From NCBI GenBank assembly GCA_001929475.1, contig LXFE01000309.1:1-62099 (forward strand): a DNA stretch of 62,099 bases. Reading direction: 5' to 3'. Shown one piece after another: positions 27,682-39,850 of the stretch (its first letter is position 1; each line of letters begins with the position of its first letter). The position numbers were made by a program, and so were the translations under genes. The stretch comes from Neolecta irregularis DAH-3. Lineage: Eukaryota; Ascomycota; Neolectomycetes; Neolectales; Neolectaceae. The notes under the pieces were generated by a model. It was not told the DNA's origin and did no database searches. It worked only from the letters and a program-made list of their open reading frames with translations.

Positions 27682-29285
27682 AGATTGTTTTCGACAGTTG
27701 TCAGAAAACCCAAATAGGTACGTCAAAGTGCCGGGATTTTTCTGCTGGTTTCCAATCACCTTGAGATAAGTTCGAGTTCAAATACTTGTGTTGCCGGCAT
27801 ATCGAGCCAAACCCCCGCAAATTGCCCTCCCTGGCAAATGTGTACTTTTTCAGTCATGATTCAAGAATTAGTCGCCAAACCCTGGAAATTGTACGAGAGA
27901 ATCGAGAATCATGTCAGACACTACGAGAACCAAGGAAATTTATCTCTCGCGAAATTTAGCAAGCAGATCATTATTGCATGCTTTTGATCTTACCCTCATT
28001 AAATTAAATGATTATATATATAGTCGAAACTTGTTCATTCTTCATCGAAAACTTGTTTTTGACGACGAGAACCGCCCTTGAACTCTGCCATTTCAACAGA
28101 ATAACTCAAGATAAACAGACATTCTAGAACACAGATGAAAGTATATTTTGGAGATAAACTTTGCAAGTCCAAGATTATGATTGGCGACTAGTTCGACATA
28201 AAGGTAAAGCTACTTTTTAACCAATCATAGTTATTTCAGAACGCTCACGACAGTCCAGACGCCTGAGGCTTTGGGCATCTATCATCTGTCATCAATCGTC
28301 TGTTCCACAATATAGCCAGGGATTTTGGGGCATATATTATTTTGTGATCCATCCAAGACACTCTGGCTTAGGCGAAGAGAAAAGACCACTCAGTTTTCGA
28401 GTGTCCAGAAAGTCCCAAATGCTATTCAATATGCATTGTCCAATGGCTCATGTGCGTAGTTGCTACCATAGGAAGACAATATCTGTCTTATCAGATAGAA
28501 AGCTTGTGGAGCGATTGAGATTTGAGGGTAGTCGTTGATATGGAGGTAGAGAAGATTTCATCTCTGTTGAGTTGACCAGGGAAAAGACAAGGCTACCGGA
28601 CAACTCATGCTGAAGTGAGATGTCTCGGAAAGCTGGCTGCATAAACTGAGCAAGACGGGAAGAGTGAATGATTGCAGTGGTACGCTGAAGTCTGTGCCAT
28701 GATTGATTCCGTACTTGTTCTTATCGCTCTCCACAGCCATCGTGTCTATAGTGAATTGATGTGTTTTGTTAGAGATTTTTGTTTCTGTTTTATTTCGAGG
28801 GAAGGGAATACCGTCCTAGGATGAGTTTCGATGTAAATGAAATCGGTCAGTGAGACATAACATCGTAGAATTGATATTTTCTATCTCACGCGAGGGTATC
28901 ATTTCTAGAAAGGAACAAACGTTGAGGGCGAGGCAGGCTCTAGTATATTAGCAATACTTCGCAAACCAACATCATATCAGAAAGTTAGGACGATGGAAGA
29001 ATGAATTTGGGAAGCTCATTTACAAATACTATCAATGAATTTGATTATAGTAAGCGACTAGCCAAGATGTAAGATCCAATTTTGTGCACGCAAAAGAGAA
29101 GTAAAGCTGAAAAAATCTAAAAAAATGGAAATCTCTTCACACCTTGCGATTCTTCTTGGTATTTAAATTTGCACCGAAGATCCTCACAAACATCACGAGA
29201 AATAACACGCTCCAGACAACAACGTAGAAAGAAGAGGAAATGGCTGTATCTCTTCGAGAAGCAGCTTGATCCTGATGCCAATTGA
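27682..29285. other. intergenic region, nothing recognised
   Basis: About 1.6 kb, AT-rich, with no supported gene. A 64-codon frame at 28344-28538 has no support. Confidence 0.4.
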
Positions 29286-31368
29286 TTACTTGCTGTCCAC
29301 TGCCGGTCCCGTGGGGGCTGCTTTCTGAGTCTGAGTCTGAGTCTGAGTCTGAACTTGATTGTCTTTGCCCACCGTCCCGCCCTGTTCTTTTCCCGACTCT
29401 CGATAACTAGACCCTCCGCGAGGTCGCGCAGGGCCTCTAAACCCTCTAGTTCGACCTCTTCCTCGACCACGAAATCCCTCGCTATCCGAGGCAGAACTCC
29501 TGTAAGAGTGGGACGAGGGTTCTTTGAGTTTAACTTCTATGGGACCATCTTTCTTGGCTCGTTCGAGGGCTTTTTGCGCAGCTTCTTTTGATGAAAAGAT
29601 AACGTAGGCGAATTTAGTTGAGCCAAATTTTCGATCCCTAAGAGTGATTGACGTTTTAGTTTTCCAATCAAGGGGGTCGAGAAGTGGTTCAATTTCTTCT
29701 TCACTATTTACGGGAGCAATAAACAGTCCTGGTAGATCTCGAAAGAAAACTTGCTTCTCACCCAATATGACAGTTTGCACATCGCCATTGATACTCTTAT
29801 CTGTTGTTTCGGTATGAGGTTCGTCTGTTCTGGTAGATTCAGCTGTTTTCGGTGGTTGAGCGGTTTCAACATTGACAGATTGTGGAGTAGCAGAGGGAGC
29901 TCGAGATTGTGTTTGTGACTGAACGGCATTTTGCTTGGCTTGATGGACAGGTTTGGTTTGTCTACGATAGCCAAAGTTAAAACCTTTTCAAATTAGTCAT
30001 ATAAATCTCATCAGCAAATACCAGAAGATTTTAATTCGGCACCAACCCTTCCTTCTTTAATATCTAGGACAAGAGATCCAAAGGCAGCATCCGATAAGTT
30101 GAAGTTCCAAAGATTCCGGAAGTGTGCATTCTCATTCTCTTGCAAGGCAGCTTCATGTGTTGGCATTCGGTTGAAGGCCTCGATAGCGTTGTAGAGAAGG
30201 GCTTTTTGATGTTGTGCGCATGCAGGTTCAACTTTTGCTTTTACTGTATCCCAAACGTCCATGAAGCTTTGCCTAGCGGAGGCAAGTTTAGCTTTGTAAT
30301 GCGAGACGTCCGGGTTGACACTGAAGTCATTGTAACTAGTGCTATACCGAAAGTGCAAGGCAGCGGATATGGAGATATCGGCCTGAGTTTAAGCTTATAT
30401 GCTATATATACGACAAACCTTGAGGACGGTGCCAAGTTGAGAGATAAGACCCTCTCGACCTGGACTAGCATGTGTGACCAACATTCTAGTTGTTGAAGGG
30501 TCAAAGCATTTGTTCGCGGTATCAATGAGTTCACCCATCTGCAAAACAGTAGTCCACATAGTTCCTTGGCCACCAGCGATAGTCGTAATACCCTCGCCAC
30601 AGTCAAAGAGTTTGTGATAAACCAGGGCACCACCCAGCCCAAGCAATCGAAGACGGATTCCACCCACATTGATAAGATGACTAGTAGCTTCATCGAGAAT
30701 GAACAAATTGTCAATGTTAAATTCTTTTGCTCGGAACTTCTCCACAACTTTGACATCTTCACACGCACCCCAAACGGTATAGACAGGGACAGAAAATCTC
30801 TTCTCACCTCTGAGAAATTCGGGGAGTTCGGATAGTTCTGGGCTGGATGTTACTTCTCGTCGAATCTGGTCTGCGGATGGGCCAGTGGTATTACTTTTAT
30901 TATTGAGACTGGTTCGAAGTCGTTGAAATTTCTCCAATGGGGAGTATTGGATGATATGCCGGAGTGTTCTACGTAATTAACTCCAGTCGATGACGAATGC
31001 ATAGATGCATCAAGCAAAGTAAAAGTCAAGTAGACGATGAAGTTACGAAAGATTAAGAAGATGCGATGACTTACTTGTTGCTTACTCGAGGCAAACTGTC
31101 AGAGTCATAAAAGCCAAAGTCACCCGTATGAATAACGGCTTGCGCATTTGCTTCTTTCGCAAGCTCATTAATTTGACTCAGATTACCTGGGCACGTTAAC
31201 AACCCGAGGAAAACGAGAGGATGCGAGTAATATACCTCTGATATCTGCCACGCAGAGAATTCGAGCGTTTTGACCGAGGTCCAAGACGTCAGCGCTGAAT
31301 GACGACTTTTGCTGAATTTGCTTGTCACGATCAGAGAAAATAAAGAAGGGCTCTTGTACCTCGTTCAT
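29286..31368 (-). CDS. DUF2433 protein: phosphoesterase-like fold plus RGG tail
   Basis: The start is at 31368 (MNEVQEPFFIFSDR). The N-terminal domain reads ILCVADIRGNLSQINEL, then VIHTGDFGFYDSDSLPRVS, PVYTVWGACEDVKV and MLVTHASPGREGL. That is the outline of a calcineurin-like metallophosphoesterase in the fungal DUF2433 family. The usual DxH and GNHE metal ligands are replaced (ADIRG, WGACED), so catalysis is doubtful. After a helical region (HYKAKLASARQSFMDVW) comes a disordered Thr/Ser/Gln linker, an RRM-like segment (FVIFSS-type motif in YVIFSSKEAAQKALERAKKDG) and an RGG region (GFRGRGRGRTRGFRGPARP). A role in RNA biology is inferred from this tail. The stop is at 29286-29288. Confidence 0.85.
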
Positions 31369-31678
31369 ATGGAATTAAGAGGTGCGAATAGAAGAAGAAA
31401 TCGAATAAAATGTGATGGAGGGAATGAAAATGGACCTATTTGACAGTCCTGGTGGTGGTTTCGGAAGTTGGTCTGCACGTTGCCGCGTTTTAAAATCGAG
31501 TCATGAACAAAAACTTCTTAATTCCCCTGTATAATATATAATGTATGTCTAAGCGCAGTTGAACCGCCCACATGACAACACCTTCCGTCCCATATGCAAA
31601 CGAAGTTGAATAGTTGCATGACGACCAGCTAAAACAGGGAAGAAATCTTAAAGGGAAAGCAAGATAGCAGTCACTAGC

Positions 31679-33087
31679 TTAGAATATCAACGGCCTGGGT
31701 TTCTCCCATGCGTTGTTCTGGTTAGTAAAATGGCCGTATGTACACGTTTCAGAATATATGGGCTTAGCAAGCCCGAGTTCCTTGACTTGTAATAGTAAGC
31801 TTGTAAACAACTGATAGGAAATATACCAATAACGCCTGGCCTAAGATCAAAATTTTCACGAATAACCTTGACGAGCTCATTAGAGGTTTTGTCACTGGTT
31901 CCATAGGAATCAACATATATGCTCAGTGGTTCAGCAACACCGATAGCATAAGACAGCTGAACGAGTGCACGGCGGGCAAGTCCAGCAGCAACAAGTGATT
32001 TGGCAACCCATCGAGCAGCATAAGCAGCAGAACGATCGACTTTGGTGAAATCCTATCCGTGAGTACTCTCTACTTATATCAGGTTTTGCCTTTCCAGAGA
32101 AAGCTCCGCCTCCATGGGCACCCCATCCACCATAAGTATCAACAATAATTTTGCGTCCAGTCAATCCAGCATCCCCTTGAGGTCCACCGATAACGAAACG
32201 ACCGGACGGCTGAATCTGCGAAACTTCAGCTCAGATGCAAGGCATTCGCACATGATAGACAGTCTTTTCGTCAAGAAACTTTGAAGGTATAACTTTCTTA
32301 ATAATGTGCTGGAGGATATCTTTCCGAATGTCCTCGGTGGTAACTTCCTCAGCATGTTGGGTAGAAACAACGACTGTATCAACGCGCAAAGGTATCACAG
32401 CACCACCTTCGGATCGATATTCGACCGTAACTTGTGTCTTGGAGTCTGGACGAAGGTACCCTAGGGAACCATTGCGACGGGCTTGGGCGAGTGCGGCATT
32501 GAGCCGATGGGCGAGAATAACGGTGAGTGGTAAAAGCTCCTCAGTTTCATCAGTAGCATATCCAAACATGATTCCCTAACGGTCAGCATGACTCTTCTAG
32601 ACGTGTAAAGAGATAGGCAGGTTCTTGCGTATTTCTTCAGGAATACAAGAGAAGGCAAAGCAAACCGAAAGGTATACCTGATCTCCTGCGCCAAGGTCTT
32701 CTAGAGCTCCGTTAATTTGAACACCGGCGGCTATTTCCGGACTCTGCTGCTCAATGGCAACAAGCACATTGCATGTCTTATAGTCAAAGCCCTTGCTTGA
32801 CTCGTCGTAACCAATTCGTTTAATGGTATTTCGGATGATGCTCTGGTAATCTAGGACTGCACGGGTAGAGATTTCTCCAAAAACCATAATCATTCCGGTC
32901 TTTGCGGCGGTCTCACAAGCAACTCTAGACATAGGATCTTGCTCGAGACAGGCATCGAGGATTGCATCCGAGATCTGATCGCAAATCTTATCTGGATGGC
33001 CTAGAGAATCAAATGAGATCCGCGCGACTGCAGATACCTTCGCCAACAGATTCAGAGGTGAAGAGAAAGGTATCACCGATAGACATG
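31679..33087 (-). CDS. S-adenosylmethionine synthetase
   Basis: The start at 33087 encodes [17 protein letters not shown], spliced to [20 protein letters not shown], which recreates the GHPDK substrate loop. Other signatures are [29 protein letters not shown] (phosphate-binding loop and metal ligands), ARWVAKSLV and the conserved C-terminus [19 protein letters not shown] (stop 31679-31681). The enzyme makes the methyl donor S-adenosylmethionine from methionine and ATP in the cytosol and is essential. At least five introns of about 35-60 nt are present. It is divergent from GPN3 with a 140-bp spacer. Confidence 0.97.
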
Positions 33088-33227
33088 GTGGATGGAAAAA
33101 TGCAGATCGGAGGAAAAATACGGATTGGGATGAAAGCGGGGCCACTGAGGGGATATCTCAACTGGATGTCGCAATCTCACGGGCAGCTCAAAATTAACCA
33201 ATAGTCTTGAATACCACACTGACAGCC

Positions 33228-34305
33228 ATGGGAAAAACAGGATTGCTCGTAATGGGACCAGCTGGTACGTATCTTCTCCATAGACCTGTATCAATGAATA
33301 GGCTGCGGCAAAGTATCTTTTAAACGCTTGATTTTCCGTACTAAGGCTGTGATAGACTACCTTTTGCGCCGCGCTGTTATCATACATCAGAAACTCGGGT
33401 AGAATGGCCCACCTTGTGGTGAATAATTTGCAAACTCGCTGCAATTCTAACTGCAGAACCTAGATCCCGCTGCTGAACATTTCGAATGGGAACCCACAAT
33501 CGGTATGATGCCCTCGATCTATCGTTTTCATTATTCACACATTGCTAACAGACGCCCAGATATCCGAGATCTTATATCATTAGAAGACGTCATGGAAGAA
33601 ATGGACTTTGGTCCAAATGGTGGATTGATATACTGTTTCGAGTATCTTCTTTTTCTTGTGATCTCAGCACTGACTCAAGGTTCCTAATGCAGAATCTTGA
33701 CTGGCTTGATGAAGAACTCGGCGAACACGAAGATGACTATCTGATATTCGATATGCCTGGTCAGATCGAATTATACACCCATATACCCGTACTACCCTCT
33801 TTGATCAACCATCTAAAGCTGAATCTCCATTTCCGTTTATGTGCAGCATATCTCCTTGAATCCCCATTCCTCGTCGATAAAACCAAATATTTTGCGGGAG
33901 TAATGAGTGCCATGTCTGCTATGATCATGATGGAAATACCTCATATCAACATCATGAGTAAAATGGACTTGATCAAGGGGCAGATCAAAAAAAGGGAATT
34001 GAAGAGGTATCTGGATCCTGATCCACTATTACTCGCGGATGAAATCAATTCAAAAACAAATCCCAAATTTCATAGCCTAAATGAAGCAATAGTCCAATTA
34101 GTATGTGCAAATCACGAAACCATTGTTAATGTCAAAGATTGACGACTTCAATATGGTCTCGTTTCTGCCGTTGGAGTCGGGCAATGAGGAGTCGGTAGCC
34201 GCGATTTTAAGTTACGTTGATGACGCTACTCAGTGGGCCGAAGACCAGGAGCCAAAAGAACCAAAAGACGAAGAACTTGAAGGGTCGGAAGAGGTGGAAA
34301 TTTAA
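33228..34305 (+). CDS. GPN3: GPN-loop GTPase 3
   Basis: Splicing restores [24 protein letters not shown] (P-loop), [33 protein letters not shown] and the family-defining GPN loop ([12 protein letters not shown]), followed by [16 protein letters not shown] (Walker B/G3) and [11 protein letters not shown] (G4). These place it in the GPN3 branch, cytosolic GTPases that help assemble RNA polymerase II and move it into the nucleus. The acidic C-terminal tail ([15 protein letters not shown]) ends at TAA 34303-34305. At least five introns interrupt the gene; the first lies inside the P-loop and a second one (43 nt) comes directly after its Lys codon. Confidence 0.94.
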
Positions 34306-34404
34306 TCGCATTAATCAAGTGATTTTATTGTACAATCTACATATATTACAGGACACATGGGAAACGACTTTATGGTTCCCACCAAAGACATATCCAAATC
34401 GAAA

Positions 34405-35781
34405 CTAAACATAACTCGCATCTGAAGATAGATCAATATAATACCCCCTGTTTTCTTGCGCTGCTGAATATGACAATTTGGATTTTTTCGCAGGTGGGGT
34501 CTTTGGTTTTGAAACCTGGAAGCAATCTTTGATTGGATTTATGATCGTCCTGATCTTCTTTTTCGTCTTGGATGGAGCTTTGGGGGCCCTTGTAGTGAAT
34601 TTTGACTCTTTTGTTTTTGTCATTGAGAAAGAGTTAACTTTTGGTTCTTTCAACCCGACATCGCAACAGATCGACATCGCAGGACCATTGGTTTTGCCTC
34701 CAGTGATATTGGCAAATTTCTCACGCGGCAGCGGCGTCGCTTTCAGAATCTCGATTGCTGCCTGGCAGTCCCCTTTCACGACGATGTCCCAAAGATCAGA
34801 ATCTCCTTTGACTTTTGGTGGATTCTCAGGGTTGATCCAGATAACCCGACCTTTACTACAATGTACAGATGCAGCAAACTCTTTTACCATTCTCTGAACC
34901 CCAGGGATTTTGAGGGTTGTCCCAACAACGAGGAGGGCATCAGGTCGAGCTCTCAAATCCGACTCTGTGATTTTGCCGATTGCTTCCTGTAGTTGTCAGT
35001 GGTTATTTGGGGAGGAGGGCATACAGCATCGGGATTCCACTCGTTATATAGAACAACTCTCGGTCGAACCTTGCCAATCCCAACACGCCGCTTTCCAGCA
35101 GCGCTTCGCGCTTCTTCAGTCTCACTACACCTCTCGCAATCTGGTATCTCTTCTCCCTCGAACATTCCTTCCGAAAATTCGTGGATCGAGGAGCACTTGT
35201 GGCATATTACACTATCCAAACCGCCATGGAGCCGAACAGTCTTCGGCCACGCTTTGGTAAGCGGCACATTAGTGCTCAGCCCTGGCAATCTATCTTCGAG
35301 ACAGTCAATGTTTTGTGTATACAACCGTAACAGCCGGCCAGATTCACCTAGCTCGGAGAGATACGTGTGAAATGGTGTAGGTTGTGCAGACTTACACAAA
35401 GAATGGAGAGAAGAAACCATTCTGTGAAACTGAGACGCTGACTCTGGGGAACTGTATACAGAAGCATCAAACATATCTTTTCCGCTGCTGATTTTGAGTT
35501 CCTGGCGGAGAGATGCGAATAAACCCGTAGAAGAACGAAAATCGGGTATTCCACTAGCCACTGAGACTCCTGCACCTGAAAACCGTAAGGCCTGGTCAAT
35601 TGAGCGGACACTGACCCGTAATCACAACAATTCGCTTTGCTTTTGTGACCACACGCTTGAATATCGAAACAGCTTCGGGGGGGATGTTCTGTTTTGACAA
35701 ATCGAGAAATTGGTAGGGCGGACCGAACGAAATGCTTGGTTGGGACGAAGATATTTCATTCCGTTTTCTTTTGGGAGGCAT
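34405..35781 (-). CDS. HST3/HST4-class sirtuin (NAD-dependent histone deacetylase), copy 1
   Basis: The start at 35781 gives MPPKRKRNE, a basic nuclear-type leader. A splice builds GAGVSVASGIPDFRSS (NAD-binding loop), then LLRLYTQNIDCLE, VRLHGGL (catalytic His), and a zinc ribbon CHKC...CERC. The rest is RPRVVLYNEWNPDA, ALLVVGTTLKIPGVQR, IWINPENPP and a Lys-rich C-terminal tail (stop 34405-34407). The PRVVLYNE and TQNIDCLE forms match the HST3/HST4 class, which removes acetyl groups from histone H3 Lys56 after S phase and guards genome stability. All catalytic and zinc residues are present. A paralogue lies on the same strand at 38129-39734. Confidence 0.93.
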
Positions 35782-36115
35782 TGCGTGCGGGGATGGAGGT
35801 TAGCGAGAACCGCGACCGAGAAACACACGCGAAAGTCGCGACCCGTCTATTGAGCAACCACCTATTTAGGAAATTTGTCAACATTTCTGAGCTGAACTCA
35901 TTTCTGATGTCATTTTTTGATCTCGATTAGCAAGCGATCGAGTCGAGACCCCGCGAATGCGACTGGATGATGTTTGATTTCCATGGATTTGCAAAGTGAG
36001 ATATTGTCTGGCCTTTTTTGGCCCCGGTAGTGATTTGTAGTACATTACCTGCATCACTGAGCGCTTTAGAAACAGCTAATCTAGAGAATTCCACTTTTTG
36101 TTCAGTGAATATAAA
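35782..36115. promoter_or_regulatory. divergent promoter region sirtuin 1 / P450
   Basis: 334 bp lie between two divergent start codons and must hold both promoters. I see no specific motif I would name. Confidence 0.4.
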
Positions 36116-37956
36116 ATGACTGTGTGTTCGCGATGTATGGCTGGATCGACAATGTTGTCCCTTTCTTGGTCAGGCACATTGGCTTTTGCAATATGCTTTC
36201 ATCTCATCTATCGCTTTTGCACCTCAAGAGAGCGCCATCGACGCCTTGCTCAGACAGCCGCCCAACCAAAGCGATATTGTGGCCGGTTCCCTCTTGGCAT
36301 TGATATTTTCTGGCAGTTAATTGAGGCTCATCGAAACTCTACGCATCTTGAACTTGGTCAGTCGCTTTTTGAAAAGCATGGGCATACCACTGAACTTCAT
36401 TTTCTGGGCCAAGGAGTCATTTTTACCGACGATCCAGAGAATATAGAGGCAATGCTTCAGACGAAATTTAAAGATTTTGGGCGAGGCGCTATGATTCGTT
36501 CAATGTTCCATCTGGTTCTCGGGGATTCCGTATTCTCCGCTGATGGGGATCTTTGGCGTCATGGGCGGTCGCTGACTCGTCCGGTATTAATGGAGGAGAG
36601 CGAGATGCTGATCCGTAGACATTCTCAAAACAGCGTACAAGCAATCTGGACATTGTTGAGAAACACATTCAAAGAGCTATCGACTTGATATCACCCGGCG
36701 AGAAGACTGTCAACTTACAAGATATATTTTTTAGGTTCTCCTTTGATGCCAGCCTTGAGCATCTTGTTGGAGAGCTCCCAAGCTCATGGGACAATCATCA
36801 AATCCTCTTGTCGAAAAGCTTTGACAGGATACAAGAATGGCTATCGCTTCGTCTCCATGCTGGCCCTCTATATTTTCTTGTTCCCGAATTTATCTATGCA
36901 AAAGATGTCAAAACAATCGATGACTGCCTTTTCCCAATAGTTGAAAAAGCTATCAGAACTGCATCAGAAGACAAATCCTGTGGTGATGCAAATAGTTCCA
37001 AATTTAGTGTCCTTCAGGCAATGTGCCAAACGACAGACGATAAAAAGTTTTTGAGAGATCAGTTGGTCGGGCTACTGCTGGGTATACGATTACCCTTGAA
37101 TTTGCCAATATATAATCTAGCTGGTCGGGATACTACCGCCGCTGCTTTGAGGTACTTGGTGCTCTGTTTTCTAATTTGACACCAGTAGCTGGACTTTCTA
37201 CGAGTTGGCAAGACATCCTCAAGTCTACGCTCGTCTTCGAAATGAAGTTTTGGAAAAGATCGGCTCCAAGGTTGCTCCGACCATTGACACTTTGAACTCT
37301 TTGGAGTTTGTCAAGAAAGTAATCAACGAAAGTACTATCCCAGATTTGTTCTAGTGATCTCATCTCAAGCTTTGCGTTGCTATCCACCTGTAAATCACCA
37401 AACTAGTGCTGCTAATATTACAGGCAGCTACAAGTGCCCGACAAGCTCTCTGTGATACAGTCCTTCCTCGAGGAGGTGGGACAAACGGCAATGAGCCGAT
37501 ATATGTTTGCAAAGGACAACTTGTAATATTTGCCAGTTTGTGGGTTCACTATCGTAAAGATATCTGGGGCGAAGAAGCCGACACCTGGAACCCTGATCGA
37601 TGGGAAACCACAAGATTAAAGCCATGGACGTTTATTCCCTTTCAGTCAGTGACCTGGAAATTTCTAGGAAATTACTGATACCTTTATAGTGGAGGCCCAA
37701 GAGTTGTAAGCCTCTTCTATAGCACTCCGGTCAACGCTTACATGCTTGTCTCTTTTTAGTGCCTAGGAAAGGTATAGCCTGCTTTAGTTTGATAGTAATA
37801 CTGCAGAGCTACGCAATATCCAAAATGACATATGTGGTGGCTCGAATTGCTCAGAAATTCGAATTTATCGAAAACCGTGATGATAACCCAAAATATATGT
37901 TCAAAACTACAGTTCTTTCAAGCGGACATGTGAGTCAGAGGAGTCTAGTCAGCTAA
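36116..37956 (+). CDS. cytochrome P450, CYP52-type
   Basis: An N-terminal membrane anchor (SWSGTLAFAICFHLIYRF) is followed by WRHGRSLTRP, joined over a 35-nt intron (36584-36618) to TFSKQRTSNLDIVEKHIQ. Splicing then yields the I-helix AGRDTTAAA, WTFYELARHP, the ETLR of the ExxR motif, the SARQALCDTVLPRGGG segment characteristic of CYP52-like enzymes, and the heme loop FHGGPRVCLGK. A last 35-nt intron (37772-37806) follows the heme loop; the stop is 37954-37956. CYP52-type enzymes hydroxylate alkanes and fatty acids at the omega end in the ER membrane. The substrate here is unknown. Although the six-frame translation looks broken, every break is explained by a short GT-AG intron, so the gene appears intact. 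Confidence 0.9.
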
Positions 37957-38128
37957 AAATACAGGGAACATTGGTAGCGTTAAAAGAAGCTTGAGGGCTA
38001 TGGCAAGGGAGAGCTAGAGCTGGTGAAGCATAGGCTGCTTTGGTTTGGTTCGAGCGATGCATCAGGTTAACGACAAATTGAAAGAATCCTGAGCCCCCAT
38101 AATTACAAAGTTGCATAATGTGACCCGT

Positions 38129-39734
38129 CTATACAAGCTCCATATTATCTCTTGATGATAGAGTAGGGACTGTCCATTTCCGCTTTTTATTGTTGGGCTT
38201 GAGTTTGGTCCCTTTAAAATGGGTGGAAATATCGCATCCTTCAGATTTTACTGCTTTCCGCCTTTTTCTTGCCTTGGGTACAGTAATCTGTTCTTGTTGA
38301 ATTGAAGGGAGAGTCAACTCTATTCCTGAGGACGATGGATATGTGATGGTTGGGACAATCCGAAATCCATAAGATGATGTTGTCAACGGCAGGCTTTGGA
38401 AAGGTTGAAACGGACCAGACAGGTAAGGTCCTTCCGGATAGAGCTGATATATCCGTTCTTCAAAATATCCGGGGAACAGGTCAGAGAGATGAGGAAGGGT
38501 GAGAGTCGATGCAGTTGATGGTGGGGTAGCTGGTGACAGTACAACTGGCGAACTCCTCGAACTTGAGCCTTCTGTAGAGTCAGAACCATCCTCTGAATCT
38601 TCACGGAGGAGTTCAATTGCGTTCTGGCAATCCCCCTTAACGGTAAGATCCCAAACATTTTCAAATCCTCTGTTAATGGGGGGGTCATCTTTATTGATCC
38701 AAATTACAAGCCCCTTTGAAAGTTAAACAAGTCTCGATATGAATTGAGATTACCTTTGCATGCTTTACTGCTTTGGAGAATTCTTTGACAAGCCGCTGTA
38801 CCCCAGGAACCTTCAGCGATGTTCCAACAACCACCTAACCAAATAAGCCATCCAAGAAACAAAAGGAAGCAATAACCAAGGCATCTGGCCGAGCCCGTAA
38901 GTCTGCAGTACTCACTGTGCCGATGGCATCCTACGGGCAGTTAATATACAAGAAACCTATCGATACGCACCGCATCTGGATTCTCTTCGTGATAGAGTAC
39001 AACTCTCGGTCTCAGCTTTCCAATACCATGTTGTCTCTTCTCGGCAATCCTCCTGACTTGGTCCGTTTCGAGACACCGTTCACAATCTGGGGCTTCATGA
39101 TCCACGAATAGACCGTCTTGGAAAGGGGCCACGGTATGACAGAGTGCACAAACAACGTGGTCAAGTCCTCCATGGAGACGGATTGTTCGAGGCCATGGTC
39201 CCTTCTGAGGCAATGGAATCTCAGTCTTCAAGTCTGGTACTTGCGACTCTAAGCAATCTATATTTTGGGTGTATAATCGTAATAATCTTCCACTGGAGCT
39301 TAAAAACGACATGTAGGAATGAAACGAGGTTGATTGCGAGTTCTTGCACAAGGACTGCATACCGGACATCACCCTGTGGAATTTTCTGAGAGCCTCTTTT
39401 GTTGTATAGACAGATGAGTCGAACATATCCTTCCCGTTTGCAATTTTGAGTTCCGTTCGCAAAGATGCAAAGAGGCCATTATTTGAACGAAAGTCTGGGA
39501 TTCCACTGGCTACCGAAACTCCAGCGCCTTGATACTCAGATGTGGTTAGTTAGAAACGTAGAACATACCAGCGATAACCAGAATTCGATTAGAACATGTC
39601 ATTATGTCGCGGAATGTTTGGAGCGCTTGTTGATCAACGACTGGTGATGTGAGATCCAGGGTTTTCGACAGAAAAGAGCATCTGCTCCAGTATTTCTTGA
39701 ATTTTTGGCGCTTCGCTATCCATGGTTTTGGCAT
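38129..39734 (-). CDS. HST3/HST4-class sirtuin, copy 2
   Basis: A paralogue of the gene at 34405-35781, readily alignable through the catalytic domain. The exon pair at about 39590/39520 builds AGAGVSVASGIPDFRSNNG; then come LLRLYTQNIDCLE, IRLHGGLDHVVC (catalytic His), a zinc ribbon CALC...CERC, RPRVVLYHEENPDA, VGTSLKVPGVQRLVKEF and IWINKDDPP. The C-terminal tail is longer than in copy 1 and unrelated to it: a Ser/Pro-rich stretch, a Tyr-rich segment (PGYFEERIYQLYPEGPY) and Lys-rich patches (KARKRRKAVKSEG). The stop is 38129-38131. Probable nuclear H3K56-type deacetylase; the different tail suggests a different partner or target. The exact start (39734) is less certain than the core. Confidence 0.9.
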
Positions 39735-39850
39735 TATTAGTTGTGGGGACTGTTAGAACGTTCGGAGTTGAGGTGAAAGATCACCCCCAATGACAAAAGA
39801 GGCAATACGGCTCTGGAATTGTGGTCCCCAGACTCTGAAACCTCCAAAAA
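39735..39850. promoter_or_regulatory. short divergent promoter, sirtuin 2 / DNA polymerase X
   Basis: Only about 116 bp separate the two start codons, so the promoters must overlap and the two genes may be co-regulated. Confidence 0.45.

Noticed and set aside
33228-33480. GPN3 with a defective P-loop
   Set aside because: Read straight through, the P-loop looks mutated, but an intron directly after its Lys codon restores GPAGCGKTTFC.
36116-37956. Cytochrome P450 as a pseudogene
   Set aside because: The frame appears broken several times, but each break is removed by a GT-AG intron (two of them exactly 35 nt), and the I-helix, ExxR and heme motifs are all restored.
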